Shown one piece after another: positions 1-9,900 of a stretch of DNA of 23,622 bases; the stretch's first letter is position 1, and every line of letters starts with the position of its first letter. The position numbers and the translations under genes are program-made. The notes under the pieces are model-generated. The model made no database searches, had not been told where the DNA came from, and was given only the letters and a program-made list of their open reading frames with translations. This DNA is from Trichosphaerium sp. ATCC 40318 (taxonomy: Eukaryota; Discosea; Flabellinia; Trichosidae), in the NCBI GenBank assembly GCA_038496445.1, contig JALMLS010000241.1, forward strand, positions 1 to 23,622, in the 5' to 3' direction.

Positions 1-962
1 GTCTCCTTTTCTTTTTCTAATACATTCAACACCTGTTTCACACTATGGTCTACTTCAAATGAGTAATCTTTATGCCATAATGACACTGCTTCCATTCTTC
101 GTGATGAGTATTGATTAATACTATCATCCGATATAGCATTTAACTCTTCTTGTGCCCACGGAGCTCTTGTCAGTGCATCCGCGTCTGTATGGGTGACACC
201 CTTTTTATACACTAACACGAAATCAAATTGTTGTATTTTTAACAGCCACCTTGCTAACATAGGTCGAGGATTGGGTAAATCCTGTAAATATTGTAGCGGT
301 TTGTGATCTGTGTATACAATCAATTTGAATTTAGCAAACGACAGGTATCCTCTAAACTCTTCTAACGCTAACACGATACCCAACATCTCTCTCTCAATGG
401 TGGAATAATTCTTCTGTGGTTTAGAGAATGTCTTGCTGAAATATGCAATGACATGTTCTCTTTTACCATGTCTCTGTACTAACGTTGCACCAGCTGCTAC
501 ATTGGAGGCATCTACATGAATTTCAAACAGCTTTGAGAAGTCTGGATGCTTCAAGATAGGTGGTGATGACAACAGGTCTTTGATTTTCTCATAAGCCTTT
601 TGTTGTTCTTTACCCCAGTACCACTTGATGTCTTTGTTCCGTAATCGATTGATCGGTTCTACAATCTGTGCGTATTTCGGTACAAATTTGCGATAATACC
701 CTGTAAGGCCTAAGCAGCGAGCTACTTCTTCTTTACTTGTAGGTCTTTTCGCTCTTTGTATTGCATCCGTTATACGAGGATTTGTAGATATCCCATCAGC
801 GCTCACGATATGGCCCAAAAACTCAACTTGATCTTTAAATAAAACTGATTTCTTCGCCTTCAATTTCATGTTATGTTCCTCCAATCTCTTGAACAATAAT
901 TTCAGGTGTACTAGATGTTCTTCAAAGGTATTACTGAACACTATAATATCGTCGACGTAACA
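1..962 (-). pseudogene. pol 3' part (RT C-terminus, RNase H), inverted copy, cut by window edge
   Basis: The minus-strand reading frame starts with the Cys-Tyr-Val-Asp-Asp codons of RT motif C at the upper end. It continues through the RT thumb and connection (FLGHIVSADG, LGLTGYYRKF) and the Ty3-type RNase H (HVDAS, YTDHKPL, DADALTR). It is the same sequence as 13651-14612 of the plus copy. The window ends before the integrase. It is separated from its own upstream half by the endonuclease element at 961-3868, so this copy cannot make a contiguous Pol unless the insert is removed. I class it as broken for that reason, not because of damage inside the segment. Confidence 0.85.
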
Positions 963-1243
963 AAGAGGTGATAATAATATAATGAGCAACCATACAGTGA
1001 GTACGTACACTGCTTTGACAGCCCTCCCTTTAACTACGTCTGCTCCCTATTTTTCCCTTTTCATATCTACCCTATCCTATTTTTTATGTAGATTTCAAAA
1101 AAGTTGGTTTGGTCAAATTTAGTCAAATACACACGAAATTATCTAACTTTTTTTATTTTTTAGTTTGGTTTTTTTACTTTATATTGTAGATTTTTTTGTT
1201 GTTTTATTAAATTGTTTGAGTTATGTAGTTGGTCCTATAAGTC

Positions 1244-2252
1244 TTACTTTCTGTTCTTTCTAGCCTTTCTTTTTCCTTTTTTACCCTTGGTGGTTTTTGG
1301 TAGATCAATTATTGTACCTTGCATCTTTTTGGTTCTTAAATCTTTGGCTTTAGGACATGGAGGTAATATTGGCTTCACTATTTCATTTTCTTCCAATAGC
1401 TGCTCTTCTGTATATAACAAATACTCACTTGAAGTCATCATATATGCTGGATATTTAGGCTTGTAACTTTCTTTTGATGCTTTGTCATGGGTCCTTAACA
1501 AGCAAGTAGGAAATTGTATAATTGTACCATCTTCTTTTTTCCAATAATGACCAACACATTGATAACAATCTGCATATTTAACTCTGTTGTGACATCTAAA
1601 AAAAACAATGTTAACATCATTTAAAAAACCCTTTCACTTACATTTCTCTATGAGCATTCATAAATTCAGGCTCCAATGTTTGATGCCAGGGATTCACACA
1701 CCAACCATTGCCACATTTATGAGAATAATGTATATCTCCTCTTTCAAACTCATTGAAAAACACCCATTTTCCTCTTTCTCTGTCATACACTTCCATATCA
1801 AAAAAGTACCAGAACAAAAACTGCACAATGTACATAGAAAGCCTGGTTTGCATACTTGACCAATCAACCATAGGTCTATTACCCTCTGCACAAAACTTGT
1901 CACTTCTCCAACATTCATGCTTGTTGAGTTGGCAGTCAGGAGAAATTTTGCATTTTAATCTCCAACCTTCTATTTGATCTACACCGTGGGTACCTTTTAA
2001 TATGTCCACATGTCCTTTTGTCAAAGCTCTGCAGGTCTTGACTCTTTTGGTTTTTTTATCTCTTTTCAATTTAGTGAATACAGGAGAGAACATTTTGCTT
2101 CTAAACTCATCTACATAATCAGAGTGTATTGTTGGCAAGGTATAATCTCTTGTACTAGAAGGGGTCTTTCTTTTGGCAGGAGAAGAGACAGACCTCTTTC
2201 TTTTTTTTGGAGAGGCGGATTTAGATCTGGTTCTGGAAGCAGGTAGAGACAT
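1244..2252 (-). CDS. His-Cys box (His-Me finger) endonuclease, inverted copy
   Basis: Same two-exon gene as the plus-strand copy at 12361-13369: exon 1 is 2252-1642 and exon 2 is 1595-1244, with a 46-bp GTAAGT..TTTTAG intron. The encoded protein is 320 aa and appears identical. It has a basic Ser/Arg/Lys-rich N-terminus, catalytic His178 and Asn199, zinc ligands around Cys180, Cys185, His190 and Cys205, a second Cys/His cluster, and a Lys/Arg-rich C-terminus. See the plus-strand entry for the full argument. Both copies are intact, which fits a very recent duplication or an artefact. Confidence 0.8.
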
Positions 2253-3096
2253 GATGTTGCAGTTGTATAAAAGTAAGTTTTATGGTATATAATAAAATTG
2301 ATATATGTGGAATGCAACAGTAGTAAAATAGAAATGGGAATTTTTAAGTAATCCACCCTGTTTTCCTATGGGAAAAGTAGACGGAAAAACTCTTCCTTAA
2401 TTCCCATTGAATTTATATGAAATTCCATAAGTATTACCCATAGAATTCTTAAAGTATTACTTTTGGAATTGTGTATGTATTTTATATAGAATTCTCTATG
2501 TATTCTTTATAGCATTTCTTAATGTATTTTTTGTAGATTTCAATAAAAAATACTTTTTCAATTACACAAAATATTTGTACTATTTCGATACTTTGGTTCA
2601 GATTTAGTGCAAAGTCATTTTATTTATTGATCATAATTTCATTACAAAATACAAACATCCTAAATAACACGTACAAGTTAAATACATCATGTCTTCATAA
2701 ACGAAAGAAGTAATTTGATCGCATTTGGTTTTGAGAGCCTGAACAATTGTTAATGCGTTTGTAAATGCTAAATTAAGAATGCGTAGGGTTTTTTGATAAA
2801 TTAAGTGGAAATAAGCTTTAAAAACAACGTACTTGGAGTTAATGCTTTAAATACATTCTTTAATGGTGTAATAAGGCTGTTGCAATGCTTTAATCATCCT
2901 AAAACAGATAAGTAAGAGATATTTATGTTTAAGTGATTTTCCAAACCACCTAAAACGTGTTCTCCGTTACTTTTTGGATTAACGCACTTTAACCTGTACC
3001 ATTGGTTTTTGCACCTTTAATAATAGCATGTGGATATTGTTCACTAGAAAAACCTATGTACCTAAGGTGTCGATGGTTTTTTGCAAATATAAAACT

Positions 3097-3162
3097 AAAC
3101 CCTAACCCTAACTTAATTTGTACTTTCATAAACCTCAACCCTAGCCCTAACCCTAACCCTAA
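3097..3162. repeat. Telomere-like CCCTAA repeats (inverted copy)
   Basis: Two short runs of CCCTAA with single variants (CCCTAG, CCTCAA) are separated by about 20 bases of ordinary sequence. It is the mirror copy of 11451-11516 within the endonuclease element. Confidence 0.8.
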
Positions 3163-3367
3163 CTAAATTAGTACATTATTTGGTGGATTTTGTACAATAA
3201 TTCTGAAAATTCTGTATTTAAGGGAATATTATGGTAATTCTATCAAAAATCCCGCTATAAAAAAAAATAAAAATAAGAATTCTTCACAAATTACCTTAAA
3301 AATCCCTAAAACAAAGGAATTTAGTGGGATTTATATCCAAAATCCCGTTTTCATTTTACCACTGAAA

Positions 3368-3599
3368 GTGGTACACAATGTGGAATGGAATGCAAAATGG
3401 TACACAATGTGGAATGGAATGCAAAATGTAGAATGCAAAATGTGGAATGCAGAATGCAGTGTGGTGCACAATGTGGAATGCAGTATGGTGCACAATGTGG
3501 AATGCAATATGGTACACAATGTGGAATGCTCAATGTGAAATACAAAAAGAGACACAATGTAGAATGCAAATAAAGAATAAAAAAAAAAAAAAAAAAAAA
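3368..3599. repeat. Degenerate tandem repeat and A21 tract (inverted copy)
   Basis: Positions 3368-3569 hold repeated GTACACAATGTGGAATGC-like units of roughly 15 to 24 bases. They are followed, after a short spacer, by 21 consecutive A at 3579-3599. The same array and the same homopolymer length occur in mirror orientation at 11014-11245. Open reading frames across it in several frames are low-complexity by-products of the repeat. Confidence 0.85.
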
Positions 3600-3867
3600 G
3601 AGAATAAAAAAGAAATGAAAAAAGAAGTGTTGAGCAAGGAGTTAATACCTAATATACAGCGCTCATATTTATACACCAGATAGCTACAAGCATAGAGAAT
3701 AAACTGCAAAAAAAATGAATCAAAAAGGAAGGATAGGGTAGATATGAAAAGGGAAAAATAGGGAGCAGACGTAGTTAAAGGGAGGGCTGTCAAAGCAGTG
3801 TACGTACTCACTGTATGGTTGCTCTATTATATTATTATCACCTCTTTGTTACGTCGACGATATTACC

Positions 3868-6270
3868 TCAAAGACACGTCTGCCAGAGTAGGCCTGACAA
3901 CATCAGGTTCATATGTCTTTGGAAAGTTGCTTGCGCATTCTTAAGACCAAAGGGCATACCGACGCACTCGAACAGACCCCACTCTGTGGCAAAGGCTGTC
4001 TTATCAGCATCATTTGCATGCATTCGGATCTGCCAATACCCGGAGATTGCATCAAACGTACTGAAGAACTTAGCTCCAGCCAGTGCATTCATTAGATCAT
4101 TTACTCTTGGTAACAGATGTACGTCCTTTTTCGTCACCTTGTTGAGTTGTCTGAAGTCAATGCAGAATCTCCATTCTCCATTGTTCTTTTTAACTAACAC
4201 AACTGGTGAGGACCACTCTGATTTGGAGTACTTGATCTGTTTGTTCTCTAACATCTTTTCTATTTCTGCTTTTGCGATTTCTCTTTGTTTTGGGTTCATT
4301 CTTCTGTACGGCATACTAACCGGTCTTGTGCCTTTGTCAACAGGTATTCGGTGTTGTATTCCTTTAACCGCTCCTGTTTCCTTCAATGAATCAACAAATA
4401 TGTGTTGGTAGCTCGCCATGAATTTGAAAGCTTGCAACTTTTGTTTCTCAGTGAGTCGGTTCCCGTTGACTTTGAATCTCTTTTGAGCTGCCTTGACATC
4501 TTCCATTGTTACATTTGCACACGCCCTTGCTATGTCTTTCTTTTGTTTAGCATAGTCAAAGTTCAATGAGCATACTTCTTCTCCTACACCCAACGCAGCA
4601 AAACTCGCAATGTTATACTTCGCTGGTATCCTCCTCTCTACATTACTCGGGTTCATGACATGCACTCTAACCATTCTTTTCCTAGCTCTGTCCACTGATC
4701 GACACAGCTGTAGACCCAGGTCATTCAATAATGCCGCATGTCCACCTTTATCTTCCAGTCTATGTGGTTCTACTATACCCACTTTTTCGTTGACTGGAAT
4801 AGATAATTTGGCCACGAACGTACATTGTGAGTAAGCTGGTATCTTAACAGCGTTAGTTGTCAACACGTTAGCAAACTCTGTCCTTCTATCATTCACTTGA
4901 GTACACGTGATAGGTGTCTCATCACCCTTGTAGTTGTGCAACAACAACCGACCATAATCCAAGCACATGCCCCATCTCTTCAGCATTGTTGTTCCTAACA
5001 ATATCTTGTACTTGAAGTTGTTGATGACAAAGCATGTCACAGGCATAGGCGTCTTACCGATCGCAATGGTTAACTTGATCACTCCCATCGATGGTATTTG
5101 TTTGTTATCTGCTGTGTAAATAGGTGGTGATGTCTTAGGTATAATACTTTTAGTCAGTCCCAACCTTTTTACCAGTCTTGAATCAACAATACACATGGAT
5201 GCTCCTGAATCCATCAACGCATTAACTCTAACACCATTTACACTCATGTGTGCCTTTGTAACTGTATAATGAAATGCTTTGTTCTCACTCAACTCCTCAC
5301 ACATGTTCAAGAAATTCGCTGAAGTAGACAAGTGACATGACTGATCAACTGAGGCCTTATACCAAAAACTTTTATTATCTCTTCTACTTCTACTCTTACT
5401 TCTACTCCTACTCCTGTTACGACTCCTATCACGGCTTCTCTCGCGACTCCTCTCACGTCTCCTGTCACGGCTTCTGTCACGGCTCCTATCACGGCTCCTG
5501 TCACGCCTGTCGCACCTACCATGTCGGTCGCGATCATCTCTTCTATCTCGGCGATCTTCCTCATCTCTGTCGTATCCATCATCATCTTCTTCACCATCTA
5601 CATCCATCGCGTTCAGTTGTAGTCGCGTAGGACACACATCTTGAAAGTGCCCAATGCCTCCACATCTGTAACACTTGATGTTGATACGTGGTCTCGGTTG
5701 AGAAGGTCTACGATATTTGTCAATCTGATCTTGACCTTTGTAGCCTCTCCTTTTACTGTAGCCACTGTATCCACCATATCTGTGACCACCACCATGTTTA
5801 CTGTGACCACCACCACTGTCTTGATGTTGTTGATCACGCCACTGTGCTTGTTGAGCATTGCGGTCATAATCATCCGTACATCTTCTCTTCGTGTCTCGCT
5901 CGTCATCATTGTCGGAGCCGTTTCTCTTCGTTGCCACCGAGTTGAGCGTCTCTATCCTTGATTTCTCTATCGCCGCCTTCAATCGTTTGCGTTCTTCATC
6001 TTTCCTCTTCTGTTCTGTGTCGCCCAGCTCCTTCTTATATGTGTACCAAGATGCTATCTTGTACACTGCAGCCATGGACGTATCTTGCAGCTTTTCTTTA
6101 AGCGTATCCACAATATACTGTCTCATCTCTGTACCAACACACTTCAGAAACGCTGTTGCCTTCTCCTTGTCGGTCATCATCGCCTTATCCGCCAAACTGA
6201 GAAAGTATTCATAAAATTTGGATACATTCTGGTTTTCTTGGATACACATTTGAGCTACTTTCTCTTTAGC
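3868..6270 (-). pseudogene. pol 5' part (zinc knuckle, protease, RT fingers/palm), inverted copy
   Basis: Minus-strand twin of 8343-10745. In order it contains the rest of the Gag capsid region, a CCHC zinc knuckle, an Arg/Asp/Ser-repeat stretch, a DSGA aspartic protease motif, and RT up to the sequence just before YVDD. The frame ends in a TGA created at the junction with the endonuclease element at 3868-3870. A TGA at 6271-6273 (reading minus) also separates it from the gag start, as in the plus copy. It appears identical to the plus copy over this stretch. Confidence 0.85.
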
Positions 6271-6882
6271 TCACATCATGTTGACCACCGTCTGGAAGCT
6301 ATCCAATAAACTATAGATTGCCAATGTGTAATTCTTGTTGAACTTCAAACTCCTGATGACTCGATGGGCTCGTCCTTTTATCCGAGAGTGTAGTACATAC
6401 ACGCATGCTTCTTGATTGCATTTGAACGTTGTACAGTACCTTTGCATCCTCGCCAAAAACTCTTCCAACTCTCCATGATCGTTGGAAAACACCTCAATGT
6501 CGGTTATCTTCTTACATCGTTGTGGTGTGCGATCTTTCTTGTACCAATCCACTCCAACCGGTTTTTCTTCGCTGTCGTAGACCAAATGCGGCATCAAGCG
6601 TAAAACGGTGTTACGTTCTACATCATTGATATCCGTCAGTGATTCTAACCGATCTAAGCGCCTTTTCTCTTCTTTCACACTATTTAATCTTCCTGACCTT
6701 TCCGATGATGAAGCTGAGCTACTGCTGCTCTCATCCGGTGTATCAGGTCCCTTCTCTTCCTTTTCTCTGTTGTCCTTTCGATCTTTGTGTTTACCCTTTT
6801 CTGGCTTCTTTTCGCTTTCTTCTTTGCCCTTTCCTTCATCCGTATCACTATCCTCTTCCCCTTCTTTTTCGGAGCTTTTGGT
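6271..6882 (-). pseudogene. gag N-terminal part, 5'-truncated and frameshifted
   Basis: Corresponds to plus-copy gag from about codon 55 to the TGA. The charged linker, the acidic Ser-rich stretch and the capsid start are present. A one-base deletion in the C run at 6858-6861 (four C against five in the plus copy) shifts the frame, and homology ends at 6882, before the gag start codon. There is no LTR or primer binding site upstream. It cannot express full Gag. The single-base difference lies in a homopolymer and could be a sequencing error. Confidence 0.8.
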
Positions 6883-6924
6883 ACTAAGTGTTTGAATCTA
6901 TTCGTGTTAGCTTCAATAGTACGA

Positions 6925-9900
6925 TTAGTATTGCGTGTCGTACCCAACTTGTTGTAAGACTTCAGGAGGAGAAGCAGCGTGTGATTCAATAAAGATCCAA
7001 ACTTGCCTCAAAAAAGCTTCAGCACCAGAAGCGTGCACTGCAAAGGTACCAACTCCAACAGCTGCGCTTATGCCGCCAGTAAGAACACCGACCTAATGTG
7101 GGTTAGTTTTTTGCAGCCACGTTTTTGCATAAGTAAGTTAAAGATGTCGCGTGTCGTTTTAGGTTTCAAAAAAACTTGTGATATTTTTTTCACCACTAAC
7201 ACGTGGCATAATTACAAGAGAGTGCATGAACAAAAAAATGGACAAAGAAGCGTGTACGTACCACTGTGCCTGTTACTACTTTTATGGTGGCGTAGGAGTG
7301 AATTGTTATTGTCATACTTCCATCCGAAGCCGTTGTAAACGTTGCTTTGAATTCAGGCTAAACGGACATTAGACACTCTACTCAATATGCCTTTACTGAT
7401 AAAGGCGCTACGAACGCTTTGACTTTTTTTTTTTTCCAATAACTATTATGTAAGGAGTAAATAATGTAACTTAATGTACATGAGCTCACTTAGAGGAGAA
7501 TAAATTAGTTGATATCACGTGACGGTTTTAGTCTTTACATTTTGGCGACAGACGCGTAGATTTGAACCATGTCTAAACGGGGAAGTAAAAAGGAGAAGAA
7601 ATCAATTTATGTACCTAAGAAAAAGCAAGATGATATTGAAAAGGAGATGTTAGAAGAGATAGAAGCGGCAAAAGATAAGAAGGAACGTCGAAAGGGAGAT
7701 TCAAATAGTGAACAAAAACTAAAAGGGAAACCAAAAGCTCCGAAAAAGAAGGGGGAAGAGGATAGTGATACGGATGAAGGAAAGGGCAAAGAAGAAAGCG
7801 AAAAGAAGCCAGAAAAGGGTAAACACAAAGATCGAAAGGACAACAGAGAAAAGGAAGAGAAGGGACCTGATACACCGGATGAGAGCAGCAGTAGCTCAGC
7901 TTCATCATCGGAAAGGTCAGGAAGATTAAATAGTGTGAAAGAAGAGAAAAGGCGCTTAGATCGGTTAGAATCACTGACGGATATCAATGATGTAGAACGT
8001 AACACCGTTTTACGCTTGATGCCGCATTTGGTCTACGACAGCGAAGAAAAACCGGTTGGAGTGGATTGGTACAAGAAAGATCGCACACCACAACGATGTA
8101 AGAAGATAACCGACATTGAGGTGTTTTCCAACGATCATGGAGAGTTGGAAGAGTTTTTGGCGAGGATGCAAAGGTACTGTACAACGTTCAAATGCAATCA
8201 AGAAGCATGCGTGTATGTACTACACTCTCGGATAAAAGGACGAGCCCATCGAGTCATCAGGAGTTTGAAGTTCAACAAGAATTACACATTGGCAATCTAT
8301 AGTTTATTGGATAGCTTCCAGACGGTGGTCAACATGATGTGAGCTAAAGAGAAAGTAGCTCAAATGTGTATCCAAGAAAACCAGAATGTATCCAAATTTT
8401 ATGAATACTTTCTCAGTTTGGCGGATAAGGCGATGATGACCGACAAGGAGAAGGCAACAGCGTTTCTGAAGTGTGTTGGTACAGAGATGAGACAGTATAT
8501 TGTGGATACGCTTAAAGAAAAGCTGCAAGATACGTCCATGGCTGCAGTGTACAAGATAGCATCTTGGTACACATATAAGAAGGAGCTGGGCGACACAGAA
8601 CAGAAGAGGAAAGATGAAGAACGCAAACGATTGAAGGCGGCGATAGAGAAATCAAGGATAGAGACGCTCAACTCGGTGGCAACGAAGAGAAACGGCTCCG
8701 ACAATGATGACGAGCGAGACACGAAGAGAAGATGTACGGATGATTATGACCGCAATGCTCAACAAGCACAGTGGCGTGATCAACAACATCAAGACAGTGG
8801 TGGTGGTCACAGTAAACATGGTGGTGGTCACAGATATGGTGGATACAGTGGCTACAGTAAAAGGAGAGGCTACAAAGGTCAAGATCAGATTGACAAATAT
8901 CGTAGACCTTCTCAACCGAGACCACGTATCAACATCAAGTGTTACAGATGTGGAGGCATTGGGCACTTTCAAGATGTGTGTCCTACGCGACTACAACTGA
9001 ACGCGATGGATGTAGATGGTGAAGAAGATGATGATGGATACGACAGAGATGAGGAAGATCGCCGAGATAGAAGAGATGATCGCGACCGACATGGTAGGTG
9101 CGACAGGCGTGACAGGAGCCGTGATAGGAGCCGTGACAGAAGCCGTGACAGGAGACGTGAGAGGAGTCGCGAGAGAAGCCGTGATAGGAGTCGTAACAGG
9201 AGTAGGAGTAGAAGTAAGAGTAGAAGTAGAAGAGATAATAAAAGTTTTTGGTATAAGGCCTCAGTTGATCAGTCATGTCACTTGTCTACTTCAGCGAATT
9301 TCTTGAACATGTGTGAGGAGTTGAGTGAGAACAAAGCATTTCATTATACAGTTACAAAGGCACACATGAGTGTAAATGGTGTTAGAGTTAATGCGTTGAT
9401 GGATTCAGGAGCATCCATGTGTATTGTTGATTCAAGACTGGTAAAAAGGTTGGGACTGACTAAAAGTATTATACCTAAGACATCACCACCTATTTACACA
9501 GCAGATAACAAACAAATACCATCGATGGGAGTGATCAAGTTAACCATTGCGATCGGTAAGACGCCTATGCCTGTGACATGCTTTGTCATCAACAACTTCA
9601 AGTACAAGATATTGTTAGGAACAACAATGCTGAAGAGATGGGGCATGTGCTTGGATTATGGTCGGTTGTTGTTGCACAACTACAAGGGTGATGAGACACC
9701 TATCACGTGTACTCAAGTGAATGATAGAAGGACAGAGTTTGCTAACGTGTTGACAACTAACGCTGTTAAGATACCAGCTTACTCACAATGTACGTTCGTG
9801 GCCAAATTATCTATTCCAGTCAACGAAAAAGTGGGTATAGTAGAACCACATAGACTGGAAGATAAAGGTGGACATGCGGCATTATTGAATGACCTGGGTC

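Larger units (their letters stand above)
961..3868 (-). mobile_element. TIR element with His-Cys box endonuclease, inverted copy
   Basis: Reverse-complement twin of the insert at 10745-13652. Its terminal inverted repeats are at 944-1078 and 3730-3865, with the outer bases of the first overlapping pol codons. Content matches the plus copy: endonuclease gene (1244-2252), telomere-like motifs (3097-3162), tandem GCATTCCACATTGTG-type repeat (3368-3569) and a 21-base A run (3579-3599). The segments between the gene and the repeats (about 2253-3096 and 3163-3367) are AT-rich and show no supported gene. Confidence 0.8.
1..6882 (-). mobile_element. Truncated inverted copy of the Ty3/Gypsy element
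   Basis: This segment is the reverse complement of 7730-14612. Paired positions sum to 14613 from 1 to about 6858 with no net length change. The only difference I found is a run of four C at 6858-6861 against five G at 7751-7755. The copy contains, in minus-strand order, most of gag, the 5' part of pol, the endonuclease element and the 3' part of pol up to the window edge. It stops inside gag at 6882 and joins host DNA there, so the 5' LTR, primer binding site and first ~55 gag codons are missing. Any 3' LTR would lie outside the window. It could be a separate 5'-truncated insertion, a segmental inverted duplication or a chimeric assembly; the sequence alone does not decide. Confidence 0.85.

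Noticed and set aside
3331-3811. Several overlapping frames rich in Met, Cys, His and Trp
   Set aside because: They translate a minisatellite and an A/T homopolymer; no protein character.
5307-5961. Tyr/His/Ser-rich and Met/Val-rich frames opposite or out of frame with pol
   Set aside because: They are shadows of the Arg-Asp repeat and zinc knuckle region of pol; the same shadows recur at 8652-9306.
7003-7372. Plus-strand frames between the two retrotransposon copies
   Set aside because: The minus strand here has in-phase exons with proper splice sites, which explains the open frames better.
8340-8342. TGA reassigned to a sense codon in this organism
   Set aside because: The host and mobile genes here contain no other in-frame TGA, and tryptophan is encoded by TGG throughout, so a one-off stop or local recoding is simpler.
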